From Myrica gale (lineage: Eukaryota; Streptophyta; Magnoliopsida; Fagales; Myricaceae): a DNA stretch of 64,000 nt. The first letter of the stretch is position 1. The number at the start of each line of letters is the position of its first letter. Below the pieces are notes generated by a model. That model saw nothing but the letters and a program-made list of their open reading frames with translations. It did no database searches and had not been told where the DNA came from. Positions 14,401-26,400 of this stretch are shown one piece after another. The position numbers and the translations under genes are program-made. The stretch spans positions 6,882,001 to 6,946,000 of the forward strand of contig OZ005608.1 in assembly GCA_963930655.1 (NCBI GenBank), read 5' to 3'.

Positions 14401-17400
14401 CGGCGAGGTGGATCGGCCATCTCCTTTGCACCGTTCCGGTGAACCGAAGCTGTCGGCCAAAACTCCCTCAGCAACGGGCCTCGGGAGAGCCTGCCCACTC
14501 TCCTCCCGTGAGGCCTTCGAATGGGAAAGGCTCAAAGGCTGGCCCAAAAGGACAAGGCCCGGCCCATCAGCTTCAACCAGAACCTGCGGAGAGAGTTTCT
14601 CCTTCCAAATCAAAACGGGCTTAACTATCGGGGCTGGAGAAGCAACACCCGACCCACCTTCCATCCCCAATAGATCTAACAGGACATCAATTTCGTCTCT
14701 TATTCCCGTCAACTTAGTTCTCCAAAGAGCCACATCAAACTATTTTCCTACAACCGACTTTGCAGTAAATGACAGCTCCTTGGAAAAAGGAGAGTCGCCT
14801 GCCAGAGCCGCATGCACAGAAGCATGCTTGAGATCCTTCTGCTCCACGCCACCTCCGACCTCTCCATCTTCCTTCCCTGCCGACCCCCTACCTCCATAGC
14901 TCTCCCCCTTCGACCCTCTCTTTATAGCCTCAGCGAAGGAAACCTCTTGTCGAACTCGAGAATCCGAAGAGCCTCCTCTGCCCCTTTGAAGTTCACCGAA
15001 GTGAGACACGACCTCCTGAAATACAGTTGCTAAAGCCTGCCAGCCAGACCCCCCTTTGCCTTCCGGTAACATCACCACCCCTTTTCTGCGTCCCCCTCCA
15101 AACTCCGCTATTGCAACATACCTCCCAACCTTGTTGCTACATCGCTGTGCCAAAAAAGCCCGAGAACCCTCGTTAAACTTAACGACAAACTCTTTGTGAA
15201 CATCCACTTGCAGTCTATTGGCCATATTCACCATCCAAACAGCTCCAAACCTCCCAAGGAAGATAGAACTCAGAGCCTTTTGACTCCATTCCGACATTTT
15301 CACGACGCCATTACCTAAGACTGTAATCTGGAACTCCTTAGCTTCAACACTGAATCTATGGGAAAACGACATCTCCTTCTACAACACGGTTCTTAAAAAA
15401 CTACCAACCAAAAACTACAGGGTACAATCCAAAAGCATGGAGGAGTACACAGCAAAACTCACAGTATAAAAAGAATATTACCAGTTTTGGTAATGCAACT
15501 TCGTCATAATATTGATGTGCCAACTTGCTAAGCTCATCTATTGACTGTTAGAAGAAGCTATTTTTCTTATCAGCATCAAAAAGATCATAGTTACACATGC
15601 GATGTCAGCATGAGTTACTTATTAATACCTCTCACAGTCTTTTGACAGCATAGTTCAATTGAGTTGTCAACTTTCAAAGAAGAAAAATGATTTATGTACC
15701 ATAGAAAATGCATATCAGGTACCCCCAGGGGTGGCTCCAGTGGCAAGCTGAGCTTTGATAAGCACCTTGCATAGTACAAGTCACGAGTTTGAGTCCCTAC
15801 TTGTGTAATAATCCCCTCAGGTCCACCCCATAGGTCATGCATGGCCGGGTAATTAATTGGTGTAATGGGACGGGGGAGGGGATGCCTAATGAACAGCTAG
15901 GGCTAAACCCCGGATACCCTGTCAACTTGAAATTTATATCAGGAGTATCTGTTTTCTATCAACATTTTCCCTAGTAAGACGTGTACAATACATACCAATT
16001 AAACACCAGACCAAAGCAAATTACCTGTGCAAGTTCTCATTGAAGTGCTCACTTTTGATGTGCTGGCTTGGAGATGTAGATTTAGCACCTATATAAAGCA
16101 AGGAGAAGTCCCAGTTTCCTGTACGCCAGGCAGCCTCGTACTACAATTTTACAAACAAAGATGAGAAAAATGAAAAAGATAGCATCATATTATCAAAATA
16201 AATCCCTACAACCGCAAGGAATGAGTGGTCTACATTGTTAATCACCCCTTTTCAACAAGGCAAAACAATGTATAAAGGCGGCAAACCTGCAGTTCAGTGA
16301 ATTCCTGATCATGCTGAAATTGACCCTTCCGAGAAGTCAATCCTTGGCAATACAAATCCAGCACATGCATACAACCAATTCGCTGCAAAGATCTAATCAG
16401 CCCTTTGTAAGGTCTACGTTGTGCCATTTCATCTTCCAATCTCAACACTGCTAAAGGATATGTCAGTTGTGTCTGTTCCAGCGACAGATATCTGGAACTC
16501 TGATCCATTTGTACTGAGACATCAGATCGTACTTGCAAGTCATAATATTCAAGGGCCTTGCTCCAGCTCCCCTCATGCTCAAAGGTAATGATTTGAGACA
16601 CCAACTTTTGATGCCATCACCAAAAAACCACACAAGTACACAAACTGTGAGAATACACAAATGATGTGAATCCCTACTACGACCCCAAACATTCCTCAAA
16701 GTATCATGCACAGGTAAAAATTTTTGATATTAGACTCAATCATCCAATGTTAACTGTAGATAATAGGATGTCTTGGCCCCCATTAGCTATGCCTCCAACA
16801 AAAGAACTGGTGAAAATCATCATTACTATACTTATCACTGCTATTCCAACAAAAGTTTGGCCAGTTAGTAATAAAAAACAAAATCAACCGTGCTTTCTAG
16901 CGTCAAGTCCACAAGCTATCAATTTGATTGGATGACCGCTATCTAAGAGAAGATAAGTAGTTCTTCTATCGTTCAAGGGCGAGGGGAGAACATGTAGCGG
17001 CTTGCCTAGATCTCGTATTTCCCACGTAGTCCGTCGGTCAAACCAACGATTCTCTTCTCAAAGTAATAGAGAGATTTTACAATTCACTAATTTCTCCACA
17101 ACAACAGCTGAATCTTTCATATCTTCCAATGAATTTGGTGAAAATAACAAGTCCAAATCATCCATCAAGTGTTACAAGAATAATTTGATGGTTCAATTGA
17201 CTAATTATCCAAGCGACTAAATGGAGGATCCATTCAATTTAGAGGTCTTAAACCTATAAGACACAATTGTGATTACCATAAAATTTTGTTCAGGTGAGAA
17301 AAAACACAACCAAGTCAGGCGGTAAGAGTCTGCTACCAGGGAACAGGATTTGAAAATTCAAGGAACGGAAAGAGCAATTTCAATGGAAACAAACATGATA

Positions 17401-20400
17401 TAAACAGCTCAGAGGGGTGGCTAAAAGACTGGTTATTAACAGTAAATACGTAGTTAAAACCGTGGCGACCATTCAGTAAAGACCACACACAGATTCAAAA
17501 TACGAAAAGCTCGCCATAAGTCATAACATGGAGAGGAAATAGTATGAAGAGAAACGCTCTTGCTTTTCTTGTACAGCTACTGACATTTTCAATTTGAGAA
17601 TCAAGCTATTCACACATGCACACATTCAGGTAAACAGGAACCTAACTCTGCACATGAATCAAAGGGACCAAGTAGGGGAAAATAAAAATCCTTATCTTCC
17701 ATAGCTTCTCATTTATTTACCATCTCATGGACTGCTAGCTTTGAACTATTAGTCCTTTTTCTCCCATTTTCCCCATTTAACTCATTGAGTTTTTTTTTTT
17801 GTCGTTTTTATTTTTCCAGTTGGGAAAGAAGGGTTGCACGTGCAGGATAGAAAGAATCTCGCCTGAAATGTTAGAGAATATAATAAGGGTTAAATACAAT
17901 CTGCATCCTTCAATTATTGGGGGGTCTTAACACTTTGTACCCCAATCTATTATTTTTGTTACATTACACCTACTAACTATTGATTTCATACACTTTGCAC
18001 ACTCCCTTAAAATTTTCGGTTAATTTGGACGGAAAATGATTTTTTGACATGCGAAATGACAATTTTGTATAATTTTTTTTTTGGCAATGACCATTTTATG
18101 AAGGTAAAATCATAATTTTACAGACCAAAAAATAAATTTCCGTCCAAATTGACGGAAAATTTTAACAAATGGTGAAAAGTGTCTGAAATCAATAGCTGGT
18201 GAGTGCAATGTGACAAAAATAATAGATAGAGGTGCAAAGTGTCAAGACCCCCAAAGTTAGAGGGTGCAAAGTGTATTTCTCCCATATAATAATTTCCTTA
18301 AGCACAACACCTCCAAGGAGTACCACATACACAACAAGGACCTGGGCGAAATAAAAACTGATGGCTAACATATTGACTAACCTTGTGTGACTGGACAATC
18401 CCATATAAACTGTCAGGTTCATTGATTTGAGTGACTGCTGAGACTAGTATTCCAATGTGAAGTGGTAACTGGTAATCAAGAAGAGCCAAACAGAAAATGA
18501 AATTAACAGAAACTTAAAGAAGGCACAGAAGACCAAAACTAAAACAACAAATAGTTCTAAAATACTTAAGGAAGATCACATTGGTCCTTAGTGACTGTTT
18601 GTTGGTATAAAAAAAAATCTACCAGTCATAATACTAGGGCTAAAACCGCATCTCCAGAAAAGGTATGGCACACAGCATCTCCATAGGAATTACCATTTCA
18701 ACATGGGAGAAATCTGGGCTCCCCAGGGTGAGGCTGTTGAAATGCTCTTCACACCAATGCTCAACATACATCATTGTGGTAAAATATGAACCACAGATCT
18801 ATAAAAGACACAATCCATGTCATAGGAGCTAACAGATAAATGCTAAGGAAGTAATTGGGTGTTGCAATTGAAAACGGTAAGTAGAAAAGGAGACTTCGAT
18901 GCTCACAACTGCTGATTTAGCTACAACAAGGTAATCAATGCAAAGCCAGTAAACCTGTGAATTAATATATCTATCAGGAAAAGAACTACAGAACAAACAA
19001 AAACAAAACAAAAGTAATAGGGCATTGCAATTGAAAACTGTTTTCTATGCATGTGGAATAGAAGAGAATACCTTGTCCCATAAACCTGTGAGCATTGCCA
19101 CTGCACTTGATGTAGCAACTGAATCTCTAGTCTTCATGGATGTGGGACGGGATTTTGAGCTATAACTTGAAGGCTAGCACACAGTAGACCCAAGCAGAAT
19201 TATCAATTTTATGCCAAATAAATTAAAGAAAATAAGGAAATAGAAAAACCAACTCCAATTAACCTAAACCTATATAATAAACGCCCAATGGTAGATCTTA
19301 ATATGACTAGCACAAACAGTAGCAGCATAATTTCAAGTAATGGCATCAGCACTACATGTTTATATTTCAAGGCAATTTTGAAGGTCTCAGTACATAAATA
19401 GTAGAAAATACAATGAATAAGCGTGTGGGCACCAGCGCACACACGCATAAATTGCACTATGTTTAAGTTAGCTCTACTCTCTTGAGCATGCAGATTCACC
19501 CTCGAGAGCAAAGATGTTGTACTCAAAAATAAAAATGGAAAGGAAAGATCAGGACCGGCCTCACCCCTCCTAAGAGCCAACTTGGCTAAACCAGCACTAA
19601 ATAATGCTACAATCTTCTACAACTAACAAATGATGGGAAGACCAAAGTTTACTTATTTCCTCAAAACTCTTTCTAAATAAGCATGAGTTACAAACAAAAA
19701 AGAAAATAAAATAAATCTATATCCAACAATCAAAAGATCACTTTTAAAGTATCTAATCCTTCCATGTATCTCTGATAATTCAAAGATGGTTTGGTAAAAT
19801 AGCAGCCATATATCTTAGCAAAAACAAAAGCATCACATAGTATGGGTAGATACATCAGACAGGACAATATTATATCAATCAACCATTACCACTTTTGAAG
19901 CATAACAACCTGAGAAAAACAAAGACCTCAAGGAGCATCAAGTACACAACTAGAAGGATAGTTCAACCAACTTACCTTAGAAATTTCTCTCTTCAATGGT
20001 TGAGAAGAAGATCTATCCATGACATAACATAATCGAAGTTCATTAAGGGCATTTAAGAAGACTTGAATTGATTTGACCAACTTATTAGACTCTGTGAATA
20101 TATGTTCCTGCACCTGCATGTGAAATCAAGTTAACAGAGCAACTTCGTTTGAGGAACAAAACAAAAGCTATAGCAGACAGGACATCAGACATGCATGACT
20201 AACACTTAGACTACCTCAAGTCCTCACACTTGTTATTAGTGCAATATTTAACAAATTTTGTTTATCCCAACACATTATTTGACGCCATAAGGAAATCTAA
20301 ATAACAGAAATGTGAAAAAGGAACTTGAGTCATGGGTTTCAAGCAAAAGAGAGAAGAAAGCATTTACCCTTGCTGTCCATATATAAACCAATATGTCACC

Positions 20401-23400
20401 CTTAACTAAAAAGAACATGCGAAAAGAAAGAAAATCATGAAGATAAAAGGTTCTTAGTTTAAGGTTTATTGTTTGGTGAAGCCAGTGAACAACCTAACAG
20501 CAAAACAATACTATCCAACTTGGGATCAGTTACATGAGTACATGCAAAACTCATGTTGCTTTCACCCTTCCTCTAGTCCTTAAAAGGCATCTATTGCAAT
20601 ATAACTCTTCCAGTTTGCTAAAGCCTAAACTACATACGAGGGTCTGCTATTCCTGGAATAAGTCAATTTCATACTCTTTTTCCGTATGTCTCATATGCTA
20701 GCATCTAGCTGCTTGACTGCAAAGCTCTTGCAATTGCACAGCATCACTGACCTCATAGTAACCTCATTATATTGTCCCTTCAAACTTGATCGGAACAAAA
20801 ATAAGCAAAACAAAAGGCATATCCCACAAACAAGAAACAAGTGAATCAACTCTTTAAACAGACAGTCCCTTTCTGCATTATTGCCTCCCAAAGGACGACA
20901 ATGATTTGAAACCAAAAATGACAAACTTATTTGAACATTTTATTGATTCTAGAAGTCAGATAGCAGTAAATAGAGAATTGGAAACTGGCGAAAGTAACTC
21001 AAGAATACCTGCGATGAGATAACTTCGCGAAGATCAATATCCATATCTTTTTTAACAGACAGATTGACTACAACACTAGGCAACAGAAGCTCAGCAACTT
21101 CAGCTTTCAGCAGCACAATTTCTTGACATAATCTGTACCACGATGTGACCTCTAATTATGTAAGTCAACCATAACAAACACCAGTAAACACAACTTGATT
21201 CAGGGACTCTCGGGACATGTCTTTGAAGTATAAATATAATACCTCAGAATCACATCATTGCAATAGCCAATGAGTGAGTATACAAGCGGACAAATCCACA
21301 TCTCAAAAGTTTTACTATGCGTTACCCAAACAGTAGATATCTCCAATGGAATTGCTTCAGCTGATAAAAGATGCAACCAGCCAAAGAATCAAAAGCAGAA
21401 TATGAATTATAAGAAAGCAAAGTTGAAGGCAAACACTAGCTGGTTCCAGCTTTCTTATGAACAATAGTATAGAAACCTAAAGTCAAATAGAGTAACATTT
21501 GATAGTACAAGTGGCACAAATAAAGAAGGGCCCACAAAGCTGGGTCCCTTGAACTACATGATCATAAATAGATATCTATATAGGAGAACTATAACATCTT
21601 TACCCCAGAATTATAGGACAGCACAATATAGCTTCCAAATAGACGATCAAAAACCTCACTTGTCAACAAATAATTTCAAATACATTCAATCCTTCTTACT
21701 CATCACCAGATGAGCACCCATGCTTATTCTGCAGTTTATCATGTATACTTCAATTTATCGTAATTCCCAATTACCATGCAAAGACAGCTTATGCACATTT
21801 AAAAATAACCATCCAAAGGTAATGACAAAGGATCCTAGAATGAGAAAATACCAGTTTTGATTGTCTGAACAAATGAATAACAGTAAACCATGTAAATAGA
21901 TAATAAAGGAGACAAAAAGAAGGGTAGAAAGAGAAGATCTAATAAATCTATAAGGGGTGAAAGGGGTAACAGAGGTTCACCAGAGCATATAAAGCACATG
22001 GCTGAAACTTTAAGAAAGAACAAGCACAAAGCAACAGAAAAAATAATTGCTCATCTTCTTCCTCTTCTATGAGGCATTAACAATGTTGATTTTGGTGAAC
22101 TATTCACAGCTGATAACAGGCGAACAAGATATTTACATGTTGACAACCAAAAACTTGAAGAAGAAAACGCTTTCCACTGTTTCATTAACTAGTAAAACAT
22201 TGTATCACCAGTAGGAATAGGCTTCAGAAAGTAATATCTGACCTTTGAACTTCCTTTCCAGGTCCAAAATGAACTTTTCCACCATGTCACTGTTGATGCC
22301 CTTGGAGTGAACCTACACGTGCATACAGATCCATGAATTTTCAGCACAAAAACTACTCTTACCACCAGAATCATGATGAAGATACTGTCAAAATCAAGTA
22401 TATTTTAAAAAAATAAAATCAAGTATTCTTCATATAGGCAGTTTTTAATTAGGTAAAATATATTCGGATTGTAACCTTAAACAAGAGTGCAGAAAAAGCA
22501 TGCTAAACTGATTTTTTCATGCAATTGACCTCAATGTTAAAAGGGAAAGTTAAAGTTAGCGCCCAATGCCAACATAAGACATTGTCTATTCATCACCTTC
22601 TGCTTTCCTTAGTCATTCAAATCATTTTTTTCATTTCCAACCATCTCCTACAATCCAATTCTGATCCTCTATGATGCTCCAATTCTTAACCACACAAAGT
22701 TCACTTCCTAATTATAACTTTGACTCCCGGTTCATATATTTAAAAAACTCAGTATAAATTAGAGAAGAAGCAGTGGAACTATGGAAGTTGACTCCATTTC
22801 CAGCAACAGATATGGGACTATACCCAACAACAGTAAGATCTCAAGCCTCAAGGCCAAACCAAGAACCTTTAATGCACCTGGCCAAAAAGATTTTTACCAT
22901 CTGAAAATTGGTTTAAAAACCAGAACATAATAATTGAACAATACTTACCTCAATAAGAGACCTCTCATAAGAATCAAATGACATTAAAGCTCTTTGACCA
23001 CTTTCAGTTGAAAGTATTCCCTGGTTGAGAGAGAGAAACAAATCATAAAAACATAAATACCACACCAAAGAACCAGAACATAATTTAGCAGGAACTAAGC
23101 AAATCTTGCGAAGCATTTTTAGAATACGTTCCATTCGTAACTAAAAATAACATACACATTCACGCATAGAGATACTTTTTCAAACACAGATTTGAACATG
23201 GAGGTCCTCGGAACATGTTAACTACATACAACACTTCTTACTCTGATGAGTATGAACAAAGTCTACAAAAAATAGTAATAATAACATGAAAGTTACCAAA
23301 ACCCGACAAAATTACATGATTATAATAGAACTCAACACAAACTTGAGAACCACACAGCAGTAGATGGCAAATCTTAGATATTGATATAAGAGCATCCAGG

Positions 23401-26400
23401 TAATATAACTGCAAAACCAATATCATTTAGACCCAGTATAGTTTTCAAGTCCTAAACTCACATCCCAGACAAGGATTTTGTCATATTATCAAAATAACTC
23501 CTCTCCTCCACCTTATTCTGGTCTGGTACAATTTTAATAACGTTCCATAGTTACAATTTCTCTTCGTAGTCAAGATGTCTACCTACAACAAATACAGGGC
23601 CCCCAGAGATGTAAAATTATGTTGACGATGATGATCCCAGCTAACTGGTGAGATCCCAACTTCACCTGGGATTGAGTGCCCCATAAAGGATCAAGTTACA
23701 CCCAATAGAACACTATTACATCAGATAAATGACTCAAAAAACGTACCACCAGACCCTCAGTGGGCTGAAACATTCTCCCCATGCCTGTCTTGCTCCATAT
23801 ATCGAGATAAACCAGGAAAAGGAGCCGTCAGATCTTAAAATCTAAAGAATATAGTTTCATTTTTTTGTATAAGTAAGAAGTTTTATTCAAGAAAGAGGAA
23901 AAAGAGCAGTACAAAGATTGTACTGACTGAAATTACATCATACACACGAAAAAGCTTAAGAAATCCTGGAAATCTATAAAAGGGCCATCCAACAACGCAC
24001 TAGCCCTGAAAAAGAGATTAAGCATCAAATCGCCCTGCAATCTCACAATAGACATAGAAGAATCCTCAAAACAACGCTAGTTCCTCTCCTTGCAAATGCT
24101 CCACCAAATGCAAGGAGGAATCATCTCCCAAATAATCTTAGCAAAAGGATCCTTAAACTTTCTCCCCTAGCAAATCAAAACATCCCCCACCCGCTCCGGC
24201 ATAACCCAATGAAGATTAACCATATAGAAAACATGCTGCCACAACCCTGTCGCCACCGGGCAATGTAATAAGACATGGTTAATTGACTCTCCATCACCCT
24301 TACACAAATAGCACCAATCAACCACATAAAGGCCTCTACGCCTCAGGTTATTCGTAGTCAAAATCCTGCCATGCAGAGCCTCCCAAACAAAGAAGGAGAC
24401 TCTCGTTGGAACTTTAGATTTCCAAATCCGACGCCAAGGGAACGACACAGATCTACTACCAACAAGCATACCATAGAACGACTTAACAGAGAAAATACCA
24501 TCCTTATTAGCCAGCCAACACAACTTATCCTCCACACCTCGATGTATCTCCAACTCGTAAAGGGTGGTATAAAATGTCGAAAACTCTTCCAACTCCCAAT
24601 CATTCACACTTCTTAAGAACTGACTATTCCAGACAATAGAGCAAATATCATCCTCCAAACAATCCGCGACCAGCCCATTCGGATACATCGAAAGGGAAAA
24701 CACCATAGGAAAAGAGCACCTCAAAGGACGATCCCCACACCATACATCATGCCAAAACCTCGTCCTTTGCCCATTTCCCACCACCACCCGAATATGCTCC
24801 TTGAAAGACTCTCAACCCTTGCCTATACGCTTCCAGAGACTAACCCCATAAGACCGACGAGGAGGTAACGTGCTCCATTCTCCCGCGATGGCACCATATT
24901 TCCCTTTAATAATACTCTGCCATAGACAACCCTTCTCATTAGCAAACCTTCAAAACCATTTACCCAACAGACCTTTATTAAACATGTAGAGGCCCCTGAT
25001 ACCCAAACCACCACAATCAATAGGAGAACAAACCATCTTTCAATTAATAAGATGGAATTTGTGAGACTCACCATCGCTTCCCCACAAGAAATCTCTTTGC
25101 AACTTCTCCATTCTAGATGCAACCTTAACCAGGAGTGGGAAAAATGAAAGAAAGTACGTAGGAAGACACGAAAGCGTAGACTTAATCAAAGTAACACAAC
25201 CTCCCTTTGATAAGTATATACGCTTCCACCCCGCCAACCGTCTCTCCATCCTTTCCAAGCTCCATCCCAATTATGAACACTCTTAAAACGAGCTCCCAAC
25301 GGAAGACCCAAATACGTCATAGGCAAATTAGACACCCTGCAACCCAAAAGAGAAGCCAACTCCACCACATTGCTGACATTAGCAACAGGGATCACCTCAG
25401 ACTTAGATAAATTAACCGCCAATCCAGAAACTGCCTCAAAACATAAGAGCATGCACCGGAGACTACGAAACTGAGAGTCCTCAACCCCACAGAAAATCAA
25501 CGTATTATCAGCAAGCAAGTGGGAAACACAAACCCCTTCCCTATTAACCCCAGAGGCTCTGAAGCCTTTAAGAGCCCCAACCAAGTCCAACCTAGCCACC
25601 ATACGAGAGAGTGTTTCCATCACAATGACAAATAACAAAGGAGATAAGGGATCCCTGTAGAAATCCCAAGTATCAAGGATATAGCAATCACGGGTGATAT
25701 GGCAAATCTCAATATTATGGAAGGAACATAATATCCCTGATTACATGGGGAAATTAAGAAAGAAAATAGGTGATATGAATCGGTCATGTGATCTGAAGCA
25801 CCTGAGTCAATGATCCAAGGATTATTGGATCTGGATGTGCTCAGAGCGTGAAAGAAATTACCTTTTTGGGCTAAGGAGGCAGAAGCAATATTCTGGGAAG
25901 GCTGACCAGAAGTTTGGAAGTGAGAAAATAATTTTTGCAATTGGTCCAATTGGTCAGGGGTAAAGTTGACAGGTGAATTATCATGAGTGGCTTGAGAGGA
26001 TGCTGGTGAGTGCGTGAGAGTGGTCTGATAGCCACGGCTGCCCTGTCGTGGTTTCCAGTCGGCTGGTTTCCCATGGATTTCCCAGCAAGAATCTCGGGTG
26101 TGACCATTTTTTCGGCAATGGTCACACCAGAGTTTACTTTTGTTTTGTTTGGGCCTTGGCCCAAACCGTGGGCCTTTAAACGTGAAGGCTGACCCTTCCG
26201 TTGAATTAGGCCCGTGAGACCCATGAGGCCCGTGAGACCCGTGAGAAGGAGAGGCCTCCTGCAGCATCACCTTCCGTCGATGCTCCTCCCGTCGGATTTC
26301 AGCAAAAACTTCCCGAATGGATGGAAGAGGGCGTCGACTGAGGATCCGACTCCGGGCGTCGTCGAGCTCTCGGTTCAACCCAGCGAGGAACTCGAAGACC

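Larger units (their letters stand above)
9880..15420 (-). mobile_element. LINE copy A (L1-type), nearly full length
   Basis: Fills most of ATM intron 48 (9789-16024). It runs on minus from about 15420 (before the ORF1 ATG at 15372) to the poly T at 9880-9887 followed by ataagtaag. It contains ORF1 (15372-13617) and ORF2 (13620-9971) with only about five visible lesions in all, the best-preserved copy here. No target duplication could be identified with confidence. Same orientation as ATM, so pre-mRNA includes the sense LINE sequence. Confidence 0.93.

Noticed and set aside
15785-15796. tRNA gene from the B-box match
   Set aside because: No cloverleaf or anticodon arm could be drawn; it is the promoter of a SINE.
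16930-17220. Organelle-derived insert in intron 46
   Set aside because: The composition suggested it, but I could not match it to a plastid or mitochondrial gene.
19209-19580. 123-codon minus-strand open frame in intron 42
   Set aside because: Hydrophobic AT-rich chance frame within an ATM intron; no similarity recognised.
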